Assembly: GCA_950295325.1 (NCBI GenBank)
Contig: OX485805.1
Location: 15,487,501-15,551,500 of the forward strand
DNA from: Polytrichum commune
Lineage: Eukaryota; Streptophyta; Polytrichopsida; Polytrichales; Polytrichaceae
Length of the DNA: 64,000 nucleotides
Direction of reading: 5' to 3'
Position 1 is the stretch's first letter, and every line of letters starts with the position of its first letter. The notes beneath the pieces were generated by a model. It was not told the origin of the DNA. It saw nothing but the letters and a program-made list of their open reading frames with translations, and ran no database searches. Shown here piece by piece: positions 47,590 to 61,200 of this stretch. The position numbers were made by a program, and so were the translations under genes.

Positions 47590-50500
47590 ATGATACACGG
47601 GCTGGTCGACAATGTCCTCGGGATCGCCAAAGAGTAAGTTTTTAAACCGGGGATTTGTCAAAAATGCCTTCAAATTATGGTCGAAGTGGCAGTTTTGAGA
47701 AGTAAATTTTGCTAAATCATAGGTCAAGAAATTCTCGGTGGTCTCTCAGTGGACCCATGTATGTGCTCTCAAAACATTCCAGAGTCATCTAACTAGGGTT
47801 GAAGAGAGCTGACACTTTCATAGTATTTTTGCCATATAGCACTTCTTCAATTTTCAACAAATTGATGAATTATAAAGCAACCAAGTTTGTGATGAGTAAA
47901 ATGTTGGTGACCATGTTTTGGGCAATGCAATGCAACGCAGATCCATAAAGACCGTGAGCCAGGAGTCGTTCAACACAGCAGTGCGATGTGTGAATGGGTT
48001 TTCTGCGTTGTTGTTGGCGGTTCTCCCTGCCAAATCCAGTTTAGAGGGAATTCAAGGATGGGAATTGCGGCCAACTCTTCGAGGCCCTCGCTTGCCCAGC
48101 TGGATGGAAGAGTAAGCCAAGCTTGAAGTTGAATTTTTGAACTAATTTAGCTAACATGTGATAAATAACCAAGTTTTCAGCTAATTCTATTCTTTCTTTC
48201 TTTTATTCTTGCCTTTTTTGAAAGTCTTGACAACCCAACAAATCCAGAAGTAAATTTGAAGAAATGTTCTGTTCAATGACCCAGTTTTTAAGCTAATTTC
48301 ACTTTTTCTTTGCTTTCATTCTTGCCATTTCTGAAAGTCTTGCTCGGTAAAGCCAATCAACGTAACAACTCCAGATTAGAAATATGAAGGCATGTCCTGA
48401 ATGAATGACCTTGTTTTAATATCTATTTTTGGCCGTTCATTCTTGCCTTTTCTGAAAGGTTCGCTTGATGACACCAATCAAAGGATAAACTCAACAAAAA
48501 AGTCCCTCGCGCTGTGTTACGGATTGATATGTCCGCGTGCAGCCTTGTCAATCATGAGGCTGTAGGGTTAAGTGAGACAAGATAAGACCAAAAATATTTT
48601 GAAGGTTTTTAGTGGATTCCTCTGAATAGCTCTGAAGGAATTGCAAGATGTAATAGAGAAATGAAAGAAGTTGGACTACTTGTTGTATAGAATTTCTAGT
48701 ATGCAAATTGATGATGGGATGATGACATTCTTGTTTCTGTTTCTTTTGTTGTTGTTGCAGGGGGGTTTCCTCTTTCAACTCACTCATACATGACTACGAG
48801 TCGGACTGTGAGTCAGAGTACGAATCGGAGTACGAATCGGGATTGGATGATGAAAGCTTACCACCTTCCTCCCCTTGCTCAACTACTTCACACATATCTC
48901 GAGCCAACAGCTATAGCAGACATCGTCGCCATGGATCATTCATGAAGCGAATGGTTCGAAAACTCTTTTGGCCATTGCGGATCTGGTGAACAGCCTTCTT
49001 TCCTTCCTTTTGTCTGCCTCAATGTGAAAAATCACAAGAATGTAGGCTCAAAAAAATTGAGAGAAATCCTTGTTCACACGAACGTGAAAAACTGCACATA
49101 AGAAGAAGGGGGCATGGGATATATAGTGATTCTGTCACTTCTTTTACCCTCATCTCCAATATATGATGTTGCCTCCAAATAAGGAGATTGTCTCATTGGA
49201 AACGAAGCCAGTGCAGGAAGTGCCATCTTGAGTCAGATATGGAGCTATGTAATCAAGACATGTGAATCCTAGGATATTAGAGTTATCCTTTATTTGATTG
49301 GAACTTTTTGTCGGGAGTTGGTCACCCATGATTTGGTTGTTTTTCATACATTATCATTAATTTCTTTCCACTTGTTGTGGTGCAAGCCTGGAGGTAGTGT
49401 TTGAATGTGAATGAAGAGCAACCTATTATGGTTCATTGAGGGCCAAACACATTTCAGCACCTCTTGGCATGCCAATTGAGTTTGACCCTCAATGAGCCAA
49501 TATAGAATGTTCTTCATTCAAACCTCCACTCTAGCTCCAAGCATGCACTAAAACTTACTCAGCATGGAAGGTGTTGTATGCAAAACAATCAATTCCTGAC
49601 CAAAAGTCTCATCGACTTAAAGGATAACTCTATTGAAGATTATTATAACCTACCGTAAAGAGTGAGTTGTACAACTGCTGAAGAATGTTATGTGATCCCA
49701 ATATCTGTAAATGTGTTGGTACTTATGTTTTAATTCTGCTTACTGTTTGCAGGAGCTCACGCCCGATATCACTTTCAACACCAAGAGGTTCGTCCAGTGT
49801 GCACAACTCCAGTACAGGGAGCTTCCATCGTATGTACAAATTGGCCCGATGCCAAATCAGTGGGGTTAAGGATTACATGATGCCCAAGCAGACAGGAGAC
49901 TATCGGCGGGGGATCATTGAGGTTTGATATTCTGGTCTGCAATTTTTTTTTAATAAGTGGTGTTGTGGGAATTTCCAGTCAAACTCCTGCCTGGGGGATC
50001 ATTCTCTTGTAGAGATATGAACCACCTGAGATGAAGGGGTATGTTCAAGAGGGGCTATGAAGTGACATTTTCTTGACATTTTAAATATGGTAAATATGGG
50101 GATTCATGGAAATGCATTGAAGAATTTGCTTAGGGTATTAGAAATTTATTTTGAAGGATAACATATTATGAGAACCATATTCTGGAATTTGCATTGATGA
50201 GGTCTTTGGTGGGTTTCCAGGATTTGCAACTTGTTATTCAACTTTCCATTGAACGGCTGTTTGAGATTGTGCGGAACTACATATATTATTGTTTATCACC
50301 CTTCCAGACATTCAAACGACTCTTACGATGGCTCTTTCTCAGTGATAGCAATCCAGTAGCTGATGATGTTGTGGACACAGCAACTCTGGGTGACTCAAAT
50401 CCAGCTCCTCAGAAGCAGGTCAAGAATGGACGAACCCTGAACACTGATGGGCGGACTTGTGAGGATGTCATAACAAGTCTGGGGTAGGTGAATTATATTT

Positions 50501-53497
50501 TTGCATCCTGGACACAAAGGTAGTAAACTACAGATTTCAAACAGTTGTTTTGCCACATTAGAGCTATTCTTAAACTCAATAGGACCTTCCTTTGGGAGTT
50601 GGTCCCCTATGATTTTCCATTCATTGTTTGCATACAAAATCAATAATGTATTTCCACTTGTGGCACAAGTTCCGAGATAGTGTTTGAATTTTGAATGGAG
50701 ATCAACCTACTTCGGTTCATTGAGGGCCAAACTCATTTTAGGACCTTTTTGGCATGCCAACATGAGTTTGACCCTCAATAAACCGTGTAGAATGTTCTTG
50801 ATTCAAACCTCCACACGACCTTCAAACCTGCACCAGGAACTTACTAACATGGAAGGTGTTGTATACATAACAATCAACTCCCAACCAAAACTCATGTTGA
50901 GTTACAGGATAATTTCAATATCATTTGAATTCACCATTCCAGTAGTCTAATTTATCTTCTTGGTGGTTGTTTGAATATCGTGGTTCCTGATCTGTACAGT
51001 TATCCATATGAGGCACTGCGGGTGGTTACTGAAGATGGCTATGTTCTGCACCTTGAGAGAATTCCAAGGTACAGAATCCTCAAGATGTCAAAGACTTTTA
51101 AATTTTTAAGTTCAATCATTTCGTTTGCTTTGATAATCCACAAACTAGCATCATGTTTTTGTACTGTTTTACGCTTCCTGTTGAAAAGAGATCATGTGTG
51201 AGAGGATGCCTAGAAACATGTGCACGCTTTGAATTCAATGTAACAATTAAAGAAGCTTATATTTTTTGGTGCAGACCAAATTCACAGAAGGTGCTATACC
51301 TGCAACATGGATTACTGGATTCTTCTTTGGGGTAAGGACCAGACTTTAGGCTTTGTTGGTGATAGGACCTCATAATGATTATATCTTCACATTGAATAGG
51401 TTTATCCACTTGCAGATTATCCTGTTTGATTTGGATGAGGATACGGCAGTATTATTTTGAAATATATTCTCTCATTGTTGTCCTTGTCCCACCATATATC
51501 ATTTGGCCCCCTATTGTTCTTCTAATTAAAAAAAAATTATGGTACCTGTGCTGTAGGTGGGTGTCCAGTGGAGTGGTTGGTTCCCAAGCTTTTGCTGCAT
51601 ATGATCAAGGTATGCAAATTGAAACGCCACATGTACATCCAAATATTTTTTTGTTAGTCATGGGTCAATCTAAATATCAAAGCCAGCATAGTGAAATTAT
51701 TTTGCTACAAGGTTTGAAGGTTGCATGGTGAAAAAGTGGGATTAGGTGGCGCTATAAAACATATCAGGTCACATAGCATAGAACATTCTGTAAATTATTG
51801 CGAAAAGTCCAAATGTGGTATTTTTTGGTGTCACAGTGTGTTTGCTCTTTCATTTGTTCTCAAAGCCGAAATTGTATCTTTTCTATTCTGCAGGTTATGA
51901 TGTCTTCCTGGGGAATTTCCGAGGGTTGGCATCTAAAGAGCACGTTAACCGAAACATCTCAGCTCAAAGTTATTGGCGATACTCGGTGAACGAGCACGGC
52001 ACTCAAGACATACCAGCTATGCTAAGCAAGATACACGAGATTAAGACATCCGATCTTAAAGACATAAAAGACGACGTCAGCATGTCCAACCCAGTAAATT
52101 CTCATGGCGAGCGGTTGCCCTATTCCTTATGTGGTGTGGCGCACAGCTTAGGTGGCGCATCCATTTTGATGTATGTCGTAACACAGAGGTTAGAGGATAA
52201 ACCCCATTATCTTTCTCGGCTCGTTCTCCTCTCGCCAGCTGGGTTTCACGAAGAGGCGCCACTAGTTTGTTGGATCCTGAAGCACGCGATACCCATGTTA
52301 GCGCCTATTTTGGGACCCTTAATTCCGGGGCTCTACATACCTACAAGGTTTTTACGGGGCCTTTTCAACAAGCTCGCGCGCGACTTTCAAAATTACCCGG
52401 CCGTCGGGGGTTTGGTGCAGACGGTGTTGAGCTACCTGGTGGGTGGTGACAGCTCAAATTGGGTCGGTGCGATCGGGATGTCGCATTATAACATGAACGA
52501 CATGCCAGGAATTTCGTTTTTAGTTGCACAGCATTTAGCCCAAATGATGAACTTCAAGAAGTTTACTATGTTTGATTTCGGGAGCGGGCAAGCAAATTAT
52601 GAAGTGTACGGGACACAGAACCCGCTTGATATTGGGGCGCACTACGGAGTCATCGACATTCCGGTGGATTTTGTGGCGGGTCTGAAGGATAAGCTAATTC
52701 CTCGCTCGATGGTGAGGAAACACTACGAGATGCTTAAAGATGCGGGGTGCGAAGCCTCGTACGATGAGTTTGAATATGCACACTTGGACTTCACGTTCTC
52801 GCATAGAGAGGAATTGCAAGCGTATGTAATGTCACGCCTTTTGTTAGTAAAACCTCCTGAATTGAAGTCCGGAGTTCCGCAGCAACGAACAATTGGTAAG
52901 GCAAAAAGTATGAAGAAGTTGACTTCATCTTTGCCTACGAAGAAATCCTTTAAAAAGCCGACAATCATCGTCGACAACCATGATGAGGTGGAAGACAAGG
53001 AAGTTGTGAGCGAGAGTTTGGGAAACCCGAACCAAAATAGCATTCAAAATGGCGATGATTCTTTAAAAGCCTTTCCCGACTTGGAGGATAACCCACCTTT
53101 TGCGTTGGCGTCGACAGTGCAAGCGGAAATTGAGAGCATCCATGAGCACAACCAAGACATCCTCAGCACCGTAACGGCCGGCTCGGTCGCAACGGACTCG
53201 CACGAGGAAAGCTGCTTATCGGATGAGCAGCCTTTTGAACCTCAATCTTTTGATGATTCCAGTCTTTTCGCGTTCCCCTCGAAAGAGTTGGTTTCAATCA
53301 TGTCGAGGCGAGTGTCGAGGGGTGGGTTACTCCGAGGGACAAGCATTAGCGAATACAACATTGAACGGGGTTTTGATACAAGCTCGAAAGTAGGTGAAAA
53401 AGTGACGCCGAAATTTGACAGCTCGAAAGAATTCCGCAAGAGTAATAGTACTTTAGGTAGAATTACGAGTGGGTTATTTCGAAGGAGCTCTTCTTAA
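47590..53497 (+). CDS. Alpha/beta-hydrolase lipase, acid lipase-like, copy 1 (9 exons, 884 aa)
   Basis: Exons: 47590-47633, 47941-48111, 48761-48985, 49753-49921, 50221-50483, 51000-51068, 51275-51331, 51557-51609 and 51894-53497. All borders are GT-AG and the phases join. The start MIHGLVDNVLGIAKES and 'NGFSALLLAVLPAK' (residues 33-46) match the N-terminus I recall of a plant lipase family (Arabidopsis At1g18460/At1g73920 type). Residues about 285-655 form the hydrolase domain: oxyanion HG at 325-326 (YLQHGLLDSS), nucleophile Ser435 in AHSLGG, Asp616 in GLKDKLIP, His647 in AHLDF, the His motif of acid lipases. A Ser/Asp/Glu-rich tail (about 671-884) is longer than in the Arabidopsis proteins as I recall them. 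Acyl-ester or triacylglycerol hydrolysis is inferred from family; the substrate is unknown. Confidence 0.93.
49280..49630. mobile_element. GAGTTATCC fold-back MITE in intron 3 of lipase copy 1
   Basis: The left arm GAGTTATCCTTTA and the right arm TTAAAGGATAACTC are inverted repeats flanked by TA. A central palindrome (TTGAGGGCCAAAC against GTTTGACCCTCAA) folds again. It has an orthologous partner at 59885-60237 in the same intron of copy 2. Confidence 0.8.
50561..50916. mobile_element. GAGTTATCC fold-back MITE in intron 5 of lipase copy 1
   Basis: The diverged left end is GAGCTATTCTTAAACTC; the right end GAGTTACAGGATAATTTC. It has the same centre (GAGGGCCAAACTC / GAGTTTGACCCTC) as the other copies. 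Copy 2 has none in the corresponding intron (61102-61295). Confidence 0.75.
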
Positions 53498-56400
53498 TGA
53501 ATTTTTGGGTGCTGCCAATTGTTTGTACACTATTGCAGGTTGCGGGCATGGTTTGGTCCTAGGTCTTCGAATAGCTACGAAACTTTTCGGCAGATTGAAT
53601 TGTAAATATGCCAGAGAAAAATTTCTCCGAGGTATCCTGTAGCTGCCGATACTTCGGAACTATTTTGTGACAGTAAGTAAACTTGAGATTTCACTGGGAA
53701 AAAGGCCATTCTTCTACAGGCGTGTTTTTGTGTTTTGTTATTTTTCCTGCAAATCTTCCACACCTCTTTGAAAGAAGCTTGTGGAAATTTGTTCATATCT
53801 CTTCTCGAACAACTTCAAATTATGAAAGTGCTGTTGGTGGTACTGTGTTTGATTTCCGAACTTTTTCCTTGTTGGACATGATTCCAAGTTTTCTCATTTC
53901 CGATGTGGAAGTGAGGTCCAAGCATTGTTGAGGACATAGACCAAGCTCTACATACTTTGGCAATTCATGTCAACTCATATTCTTTGTTGTTTGGAGAGCA
54001 AGGGCTTGTATTTATTATAGAAGTTGTCTCTTTGGACGATTGTGAGCTAGGATGAACTTGAGTATAATGCGAGTCCTTTCTCCACCTAATACCTTACAAT
54101 GAATTACCAACCAACACCTACATTGTGTATAGTGGAATTCCCTTCACACTTTGAAAATTGTGAAAGATCCATAAAATTGCTTATGATTTCCAAAACAATT
54201 TGGCATCTATTTTTAGAATTGGCTATATATGTTCATAGATTCTCATCTATTTCCTGTTCATAGGTGGGCACTTTCAATCTCATGGACAATATTGATAGTT
54301 GGATTGAGTCGGAAACCTTCTTCCAGTTGGCAGTTTTGAATCACACAGATTGCCATTTCAATTTCAAGATCGAAGATGAGACGTAAAAATTATAGGAGAT
54401 TCTCATTCTTTTTAAGTGATCATAGAGGTCCTTTTGAGCAATGGGGTTTTGTTATCTTTGGATAATGAAAACTAAATCCTAAGACACCTAGTGCTTGATA
54501 GGGTTAGTGGGCTCACGCCATGGTGACTATTTATGGAATAGGAAAAAGACCACAACAACAAGACATTGCTAGGTAGCACTTCTTGACTACTATAGCTCGT
54601 TATGGTCCTAGTCTTGTGCACATCATAACTATTTTTGTTGGCTTTGTCTATAGGACAAAGACTATGCATCGACTTCTATGTTTCAAGAGCAAATTTTCTA
54701 ACCACTTTGCGTTCACACTTGAACGTTACTTGTTCATGTTGTTTTTGGTCCAATTTATTTAATGTGGATGATGAAAGCTTGCATACCTTGGACAACTAAC
54801 CAACTAATTCAACTATTAGTTAAGTAGTTGCCTTTCGCAACTAAAGTTGTTTGCGATTTGACCTGCCAAATAATGTAGTCAACGATAGTTGTTCTAAAAT
54901 ATAGTTAATTATAATTATATATGTCTAGTTAACTATTGTTGTTCCCTAAAATGTATTGAATTTTTTTTTTTCATTATAGGTATAGTAAATAACCATGGAC
55001 TGGCATGAGCAAAGTGTACAACTACAATTATAGTCTTTCATAAGAAAGGATAGAGCCTCATGGTTCTACCGTTTTCTTGTTCAATATAGTCTAAGTCTCT
55101 ACCACTTGACTTGGAGTTAGAAAATTTGAGATAGAGAATTTCACATGTCTTGAATAAATAGCAAATGGATGCATAGTTCCCATTTCATTCATGTGGATAG
55201 ATGGGAGCACAGGAACCATACCGATATCGCAAAAAAGTATCCATTGTACATTGGGTCATAAAGATATCCTTCCAATTAGGGTGTTAGTTTTTCCCGCGTT
55301 TTTCAAGGCATTGGAGCTTCATGGCTCGTACAAAAAGCTTGAGGTTGGTGCAATGGCAATGGTTGAGCAATGGACAATACACAAAGCATTTACTATTGAT
55401 TTTTATATTTTATGTTGGGGTTGTAGTGATTACTTTGTAGGAATATATAAGATCCAAGATTTATTTCATATGGCGCCTAGTCTCTTATGATTTCCTTCTC
55501 TACACTTCTTCTGAAGAATAGGATCCCAATTGTGTCATCCTCTATATGGTCATTCATTGTTTCTTGAATTATGTATATGGTTATCATGTGGGTATTTGCA
55601 ACAACGATCTCGTTGGATTCAATGTGTTCTCATGTTTTTAAACCAAACTTTTTTTTTTATCGCTACTTGGATTGCAAGTTAAATCTCTTTTTTCAATGAA
55701 AAATGAGTTGATTCAATATTGGATAAATCATCAATTAAATGTCAGAGTCATTATTGAAGATTATTAAACCTAAAGAGTATACATTGACACAATTTACTCA
55801 ACATCAAACAATGGTTGTTGCCAATTTGACATATAAGTAACAACTTTTACAACCCCGACATGTGCCATATACCTTCCTTTACGAAAATTCCATGTGGTTG
55901 ATATTTGTGGTTTCTGAAGGAATTTGGTTTGTGTAATGGCTATCTTCACAATATATTGGGCTTTAGGGTTGGTCCCCATTTTCAAGTCGATTCATGTGAA
56001 TGAAATGAGAACTATACATCCATGTGCTAATCATTTAAGATAGATGAGACTCTATCTTTAACTCCAAGACAAGTGATAGAGACCGAGATTATAATGAGCT
56101 AAAACAATCTTGATTTGCACAAGACCAAAACTACAACAACTTATTATAGTCATGAAATGTTATGTAGCATTCTGCTTTGTTGTAATTGTCTTTTTGCTCA
56201 TATGTAATTACCGGGTTGCCTTTCATGTTCATAGGTGGGCACTTCCAACCCCACATGAATCTTGGTCATTGGATTGAATCAAAGGCCCTTTTCTAGTTAG
56301 CAATTGTGAATCACATAGATAATCATTTCAAATTTCAGATTTAGAGATAAGATGCAAAAGTTGTATAAAGACAAAGTGAAGATTCTCATTCTCTCATATC

Positions 56401-56557
56401 ACAAAAGCCTTTTTAATCACAACGTGATTAACCAACAGGGTTTGATTCTCTTTGTATAATGAGAACTAAACTCTAAAACATCCAAGATCTGGCTGGCAGG
56501 GCTATTGCCACGGACTAGCTAAGATTATTTAGTGTAACCACACAAGAAACTCTGTTA
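53498..56557. other. 3' flank and intergenic DNA between the lipase copies
   Basis: No gene. Two copies of the GTGGGCACTTCC repeat lie near 54264-54490 and 56235-56490 in the same orientation, sharing TGTTCATAGGTGGGCACTT and AATCACA(C/T)AGAT blocks. The 3' UTR of copy 1 probably ends within the first few hundred bases. Confidence 0.5.
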
Positions 56558-56951
56558 GAGCATCCTCAGTCGGTCTAGGTAAAGCTCACTGCAAACCAAA
56601 ACCTATCTTTTGACTGACCTAAAATTAGAAACTGAAATTACCATCATTAGAAGCACACCTAAATAAACGTGAGATATTTCTCAAGAAAAAAGAATTGTAA
56701 AAATTTGACGTAGGTGAAATCCCTCATTGAAAACACCACATTTTCAAAATTTAGAGGGAGTGCACCAAATCTTGCTTAAAAATGGAAAGATCCTCCCACA
56801 CTCCCTCCAAATTTTTGACATTTAGAGGGAGTGTGGGAGGATCTGTCCATTTTTAAGCAAGATTTGGTGCACTCCCTCTAAATTTTGAGCATTTTAAGCA
56901 AGATAGGTCTTGGTTTGCAGTGAGCTTTACCTAGACCGACTGAGGATGCTC
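56558..56951. mobile_element. GAGCATCC-ended MITE with TTA target duplication and a long inner hairpin
   Basis: The ends GAGCATCCTCAGTCGGTCTA and TAGACCGACTGAGGATGCTC are exact inverted repeats; the pairing continues inward for about 50 bases. TTA flanks both sides (56555-56557 and 56952-56954). A second, nearly perfect hairpin occupies 56744-56888 with arms of about 70 bases. TTA duplication fits PIF/Harbinger. No transposase. Confidence 0.88.
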
Positions 56952-56954
56952 TTA

Positions 56955-58224
56955 CAACCTGTAACAAGGCATCCTCATGCTACCTACCTTGTCGTGGGAA
57001 ACAACAAAGTAGGTAGCACAAGGAACTCTTCTACAGCCCGTAGCTGGGCGACACGTGTACGAATCAGACGTGGCAATGACCATGTCCCAAAGACACGTGC
57101 TATGGTCTATAATTGGTGTGCTAGTGTCCAACGAGGACATGACACGTCATCAAGGTTGGGAATGGTCACCGCCACCGGTCATGCCTCGGCACTGATTTGC
57201 ACTGTCGTAGCGAACTTCGGCCTATTAACTTTCAGCAACACTCAACGTGAAGGCGCCGATTGCGTGTGGACATGTGGCCATTGTATGCGCTCTGAAGAAA
57301 TACTCTCAAATTTGACTGGAAGGCGGTCCGAGAGCGGCAGACTTTGGAATTAGAGCATTTCTTATATGGAAGTTATGATGATGATAGTGGGTTAAGGTGA
57401 AGAATTAGGCTTGCATTCGGTATATTCTTTCTTGGGTTCGCCTGTTCCCATAATTCCAATAGGCTCATCGGTGCAAATCCCATCCGAGTCGGATTAGGTG
57501 AACTGACTTTGGAATTTGAGCATTCTTTATTGATGGAAGTTATGGTGGGTGGGTTTTGGAGGGGTTAGTAGGTTTATTAAGCAAGGTAGAATTCCTTCCT
57601 TCTTGAGTTTTGTATTTTGCCACATTGGCAATCGTCGAGTTTGGAAATTGCATCACGAGGGTTAATTCGTAGACGTGCAAATTGTGAATCTGAAGCAGCC
57701 TGGAAGTGTGTTGAATTCTTCCAATGTTTTCAGCCGATCTTGGTGCCGGTGGCGAGTTTTGAAGATGGGGTTTCTTGGCTGCTGGGGATGTAGAGAGGGT
57801 TGAATTGGAATTGGGAAACCTTTCCTACTTCTCGCAGTGTAAGAAATTGGATAGAACAGGGGATTTATCATGCTTACACAGACTGAATTTCGGCTTCAGC
57901 TCCTCGATTAATTAATTAGGTACTAGAAGGTTCACCGACCACTTTTTCGATTCATTTTGTTTGGCACCGACCACTTTTTCGATTCAATTGTGCCACTATT
58001 CATGTTCAGTGAATTTAATTGTGAGGGCATCCGACTGCTGGTAACCTTGTTCCAGATCAACCCTGAGCTCCATATTAGGGCAACTTTATTAGCCCAATTC
58101 AACCTTCAAGTTAGGCCGTAGTGGAATCTCTCCCACATTCTTTAACTCTTATTTGGACCGAGCATGGAGAGCCAATAGCGGAAACCGATTGCAGGGGTTT
58201 TGAAATTGGTCGAAAAGAGGAGCC
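56955..58224 (+). promoter_or_regulatory. Promoter and leader of lipase copy 2
   Basis: 56955-57335 is unlike the region before copy 1; 57336-58224 is homologous to the copy 1 leader. A chance open frame covers 56910-57353. No TATA box is obvious. Confidence 0.45.
57051..57150 (+). promoter_or_regulatory. Cluster of four ACGT-core motifs (ABRE/G-box-like)
   Basis: ACACGTGT at 57051-57058, GACGTGGC at 57067-57074, ACACGTGC at 57093-57100 and TGACACGTCA around 57140-57149. GACGTGGC matches the abscisic-acid response element core. bZIP binding is inferred from established plant motif knowledge. Confidence 0.55.
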
Positions 58225-61200
58225 ATGATACACAAGTTGGTCGACAATGTTCTTGGGATTGCCAAAGAGTAAGTTACTCTGCTTAGCCTTCGCCGTTCTT
58301 CTGTTAATCACTGGATTTTTGGTGAAAAATTCGGGGCTTAAAGAGAGCTCACACTTCCATTGTATCTTTTGTTTCATGCCCATCAACTTTTTGTGTGGTT
58401 TTTGCCATTATGCAGCGATGCAAGGTTTTCTTCGCATTGAATCAGTGAATTCCAACACAACTTTTGGCAATGCAGATCCATAAAGACCGTGAGCCAGGAG
58501 TCGTTCAACACAACAGTGCGATGTGTGAATGGGTTTTCTGCGATGTTGTTGGCGGTTCTTCCTGCCAAATCCAGTTTGGAGGGAATTCAAGGATGGGAAT
58601 TGCGGCCAACTCTCCGAGGCCCTCGCTTACCCAGCTGGATGGAAGAGTAAGCCTAAGCTCGAAATTGAAGCGAACGATGTTTTGAAACTAATTTAGCTCA
58701 CATGTGCTGAATGACCAAGTTTTCAGCTAATTCCATTCTTTCTTTTATTCTTGCCATTTCTGACAGTCTTGCCAACCTAACAAACCTAGAAGGAAATAGG
58801 ACTTATGCGCTGCATGACCTAGTTTTGCTGAAAGTCTTGCTTGATGAAATCAATCAACGTAACAACTCCAGAAGAAAATCTGAAGACGTGCTGAATGAAC
58901 GACCTAAGTTTCTGGCTAATTTTGTTTGGTCAATCATTTGTCCCTTTCTGAAAGTCATGCTTAATGACATCAATGCGAGGATGAACCCAACAATAAAAAG
59001 TCTCCCATTGGATCCATGCTTTAGGTCCATATGTCAGCATGTGGCCTTTTCAATCATGAGGCTGTAGGCTTAAGTGAGAGAAGACAAGAAAACTTTATTG
59101 AAGGTCTTAGCGGATTCCTCTGATTTGCTCTGAAGGAATTGTAAGATGCAATATAGAAATGGAAGAAGTTGGACACAGAGAAGTACTTGTTGTACTGAAT
59201 TTGTAGTGAGCAAATTGGTCGATGATGAGATGATGACACTCTTGTTGTTGCAGGGGGGTTTCCTCATTCAACTCATTCATACATGAGTACGAGTCGGACT
59301 GTGAGTCGGAGTATGAATCCGAGTACGAGTCGGGATTGGATGATGAAAGTTTGCCACCTTCCTCCCCTTGCTCAACTACTTCACATATATCTCGAGCCAG
59401 CAGCTTTGGCAGACACCGTAGGCATGGATCTTTTGTGAAACAAATGGTTCGAAAACTCTTTTGGCCCTTGCGGATGTTGTGAGCTTCCTTCCTTCCTTCC
59501 TTCCTTCCTTCCTTCCTTCCTGCCTTGCATTTGCCTTAGTATTAAAAAATTACAAGAATGGAGGCTCCCAGAAATTTGAGAGAGTAACCTTTGTCCATCT
59601 GAACGTGGAAGACTGCACATAAAAAGAAGGGGGCATACATGGCATCCCTTGCATTTCATTTTATGAAGGTGCAATTTGTAACCTTCTTCAACAGCACAGC
59701 CTGCACACTTTTCCCATTTCAGTATATACTAGTCCTGCCACTTTTTTAATCCTCCTCTCTACTGTCTGATTTCTCCTCCAAATGAGGAGATTGTCCCATT
59801 GGAAATGAGCCAGTGCAGGAAGTGCCATCTTCAGTCTGAAGATATGGATCTGCATAACTAAATCATGTTATTTCTAGAATATTAGAGTTATCCTTACAAC
59901 TCAGTGGGACTTTTTGGAGTTGATTTCCTTTGATTTTTTATTGGTGGTCTTGCATACACCATCATTAATTTCTTTCCACTTGTGGTGCATTCTTGGAGGT
60001 AGAGTTTGAATTTGAATGAAGAGCAACATATTTCAGTACATTGAGGGCCAAACACATTTTAGCACCTCCTTGCATACCAAGATGAGTTTGACCCTCAATG
60101 AACCGATTTAGAATGTTCTTTGTTCAAATCTCCACCCTACCTCCAAGCTTGCACTTAAAACTTACCCAATATGGAAGGTGTTTTACGCAAAACAATCAAC
60201 TCCTGGCCAAAACTCATGTTGAGTTAGAGGACAACTATATTGAAGAGTATTATTCCTTATACAGAGAGTTGTACAACAGCTGAAGAATGTTATGTGATTG
60301 CAAATACCTGTAAATAAATGTGCGCTTTTTGTGTGTCTTGATTTCTTCTTACTGCTTGCAGGAGCTCGCGTCCAACCTCGTCCTCAACACCAAAAGGTGC
60401 ATTCAGTGTACGCAACTCCAACACAGGGAGCTTCCGTCGTATGTACAAATTGGCCCGAGGCCAAATCAGTGGGGTCAAGGATTACATGGTGCCTGTACAG
60501 TCCGGAGATCATCGGCGGGGGATTATTGAGGTTTGATATTCTGGTCTTCAATTTTGAATAAATGGTATAGTGGAAAATTTAGATGATACTCTTGCAGCAA
60601 AAACAAATTTCCTACCTATGGATGCAAGAGAACAAGTGCAAGAAAAGTGCAATTTACATACCCATAGATGCAAGACCTGTTGCAAGGTGAATAGGCAAAT
60701 TCCAAGGCCCATGGGTTTCAAAAATTGCACTGTCTTGTGGCAACTTTTCTGCCAACCTTCATAGACTCAGTTGCAAGTGTAATCCAGAAATTCATGCTCT
60801 GAAATACACTAATAATGAGGTCTTTGGTGGGTTTCCAGGACTTGCAACTTGTAATACAACTTTTCATCGAACGGCTGTTTGAGGTCGTGCGGAACTACAT
60901 ATATTATTGTTTATCACCCTTCCAGACATTCAAACGACTCGTAAGGTGGACTTTTATCAGCGATAGCAATCCGGGAGCTGATGATATTGTGGACACAGCA
61001 ACCCTGGGTGACTCAAACCCAGCTCCTCAGAAGCAGGTCAAGAATGGACAGACACTGAACACCGACGGACGAACTTGTGAGGATGTCATAACAAATCTGG
61101 GGTAGGTGAAAATATATTTTTTGACCCTGATTATAATTGAAGTATACCTAACTACAGATTAAGAATGTTATTTTGGCACATTTTCAGTATTGTACTATGA

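Noticed and set aside
56910-56960. Right end of the MITE read as start of a gene.
   Set aside because: Exact reverse complement of 56558-56600 with TTA duplications shows it is a transposon terminus.
56910-57353. 147-codon + strand open frame before lipase copy 2.
   Set aside because: It begins inside the MITE's inverted repeat, has no domain and runs over probable promoter DNA. It is open mainly because the stretch is GC-richer.
47930-58476. Apparent loss of the start codon in lipase copy 2 (ATG at 47930 in copy 1 is missing near 58470).
   Set aside because: The true start is an upstream 44-base exon in both copies (47590-47633, 58225-58268), with a conserved acceptor GCAG|ATCC. It restores a family-like N-terminus, so the ATG at 47930 lies in an intron.
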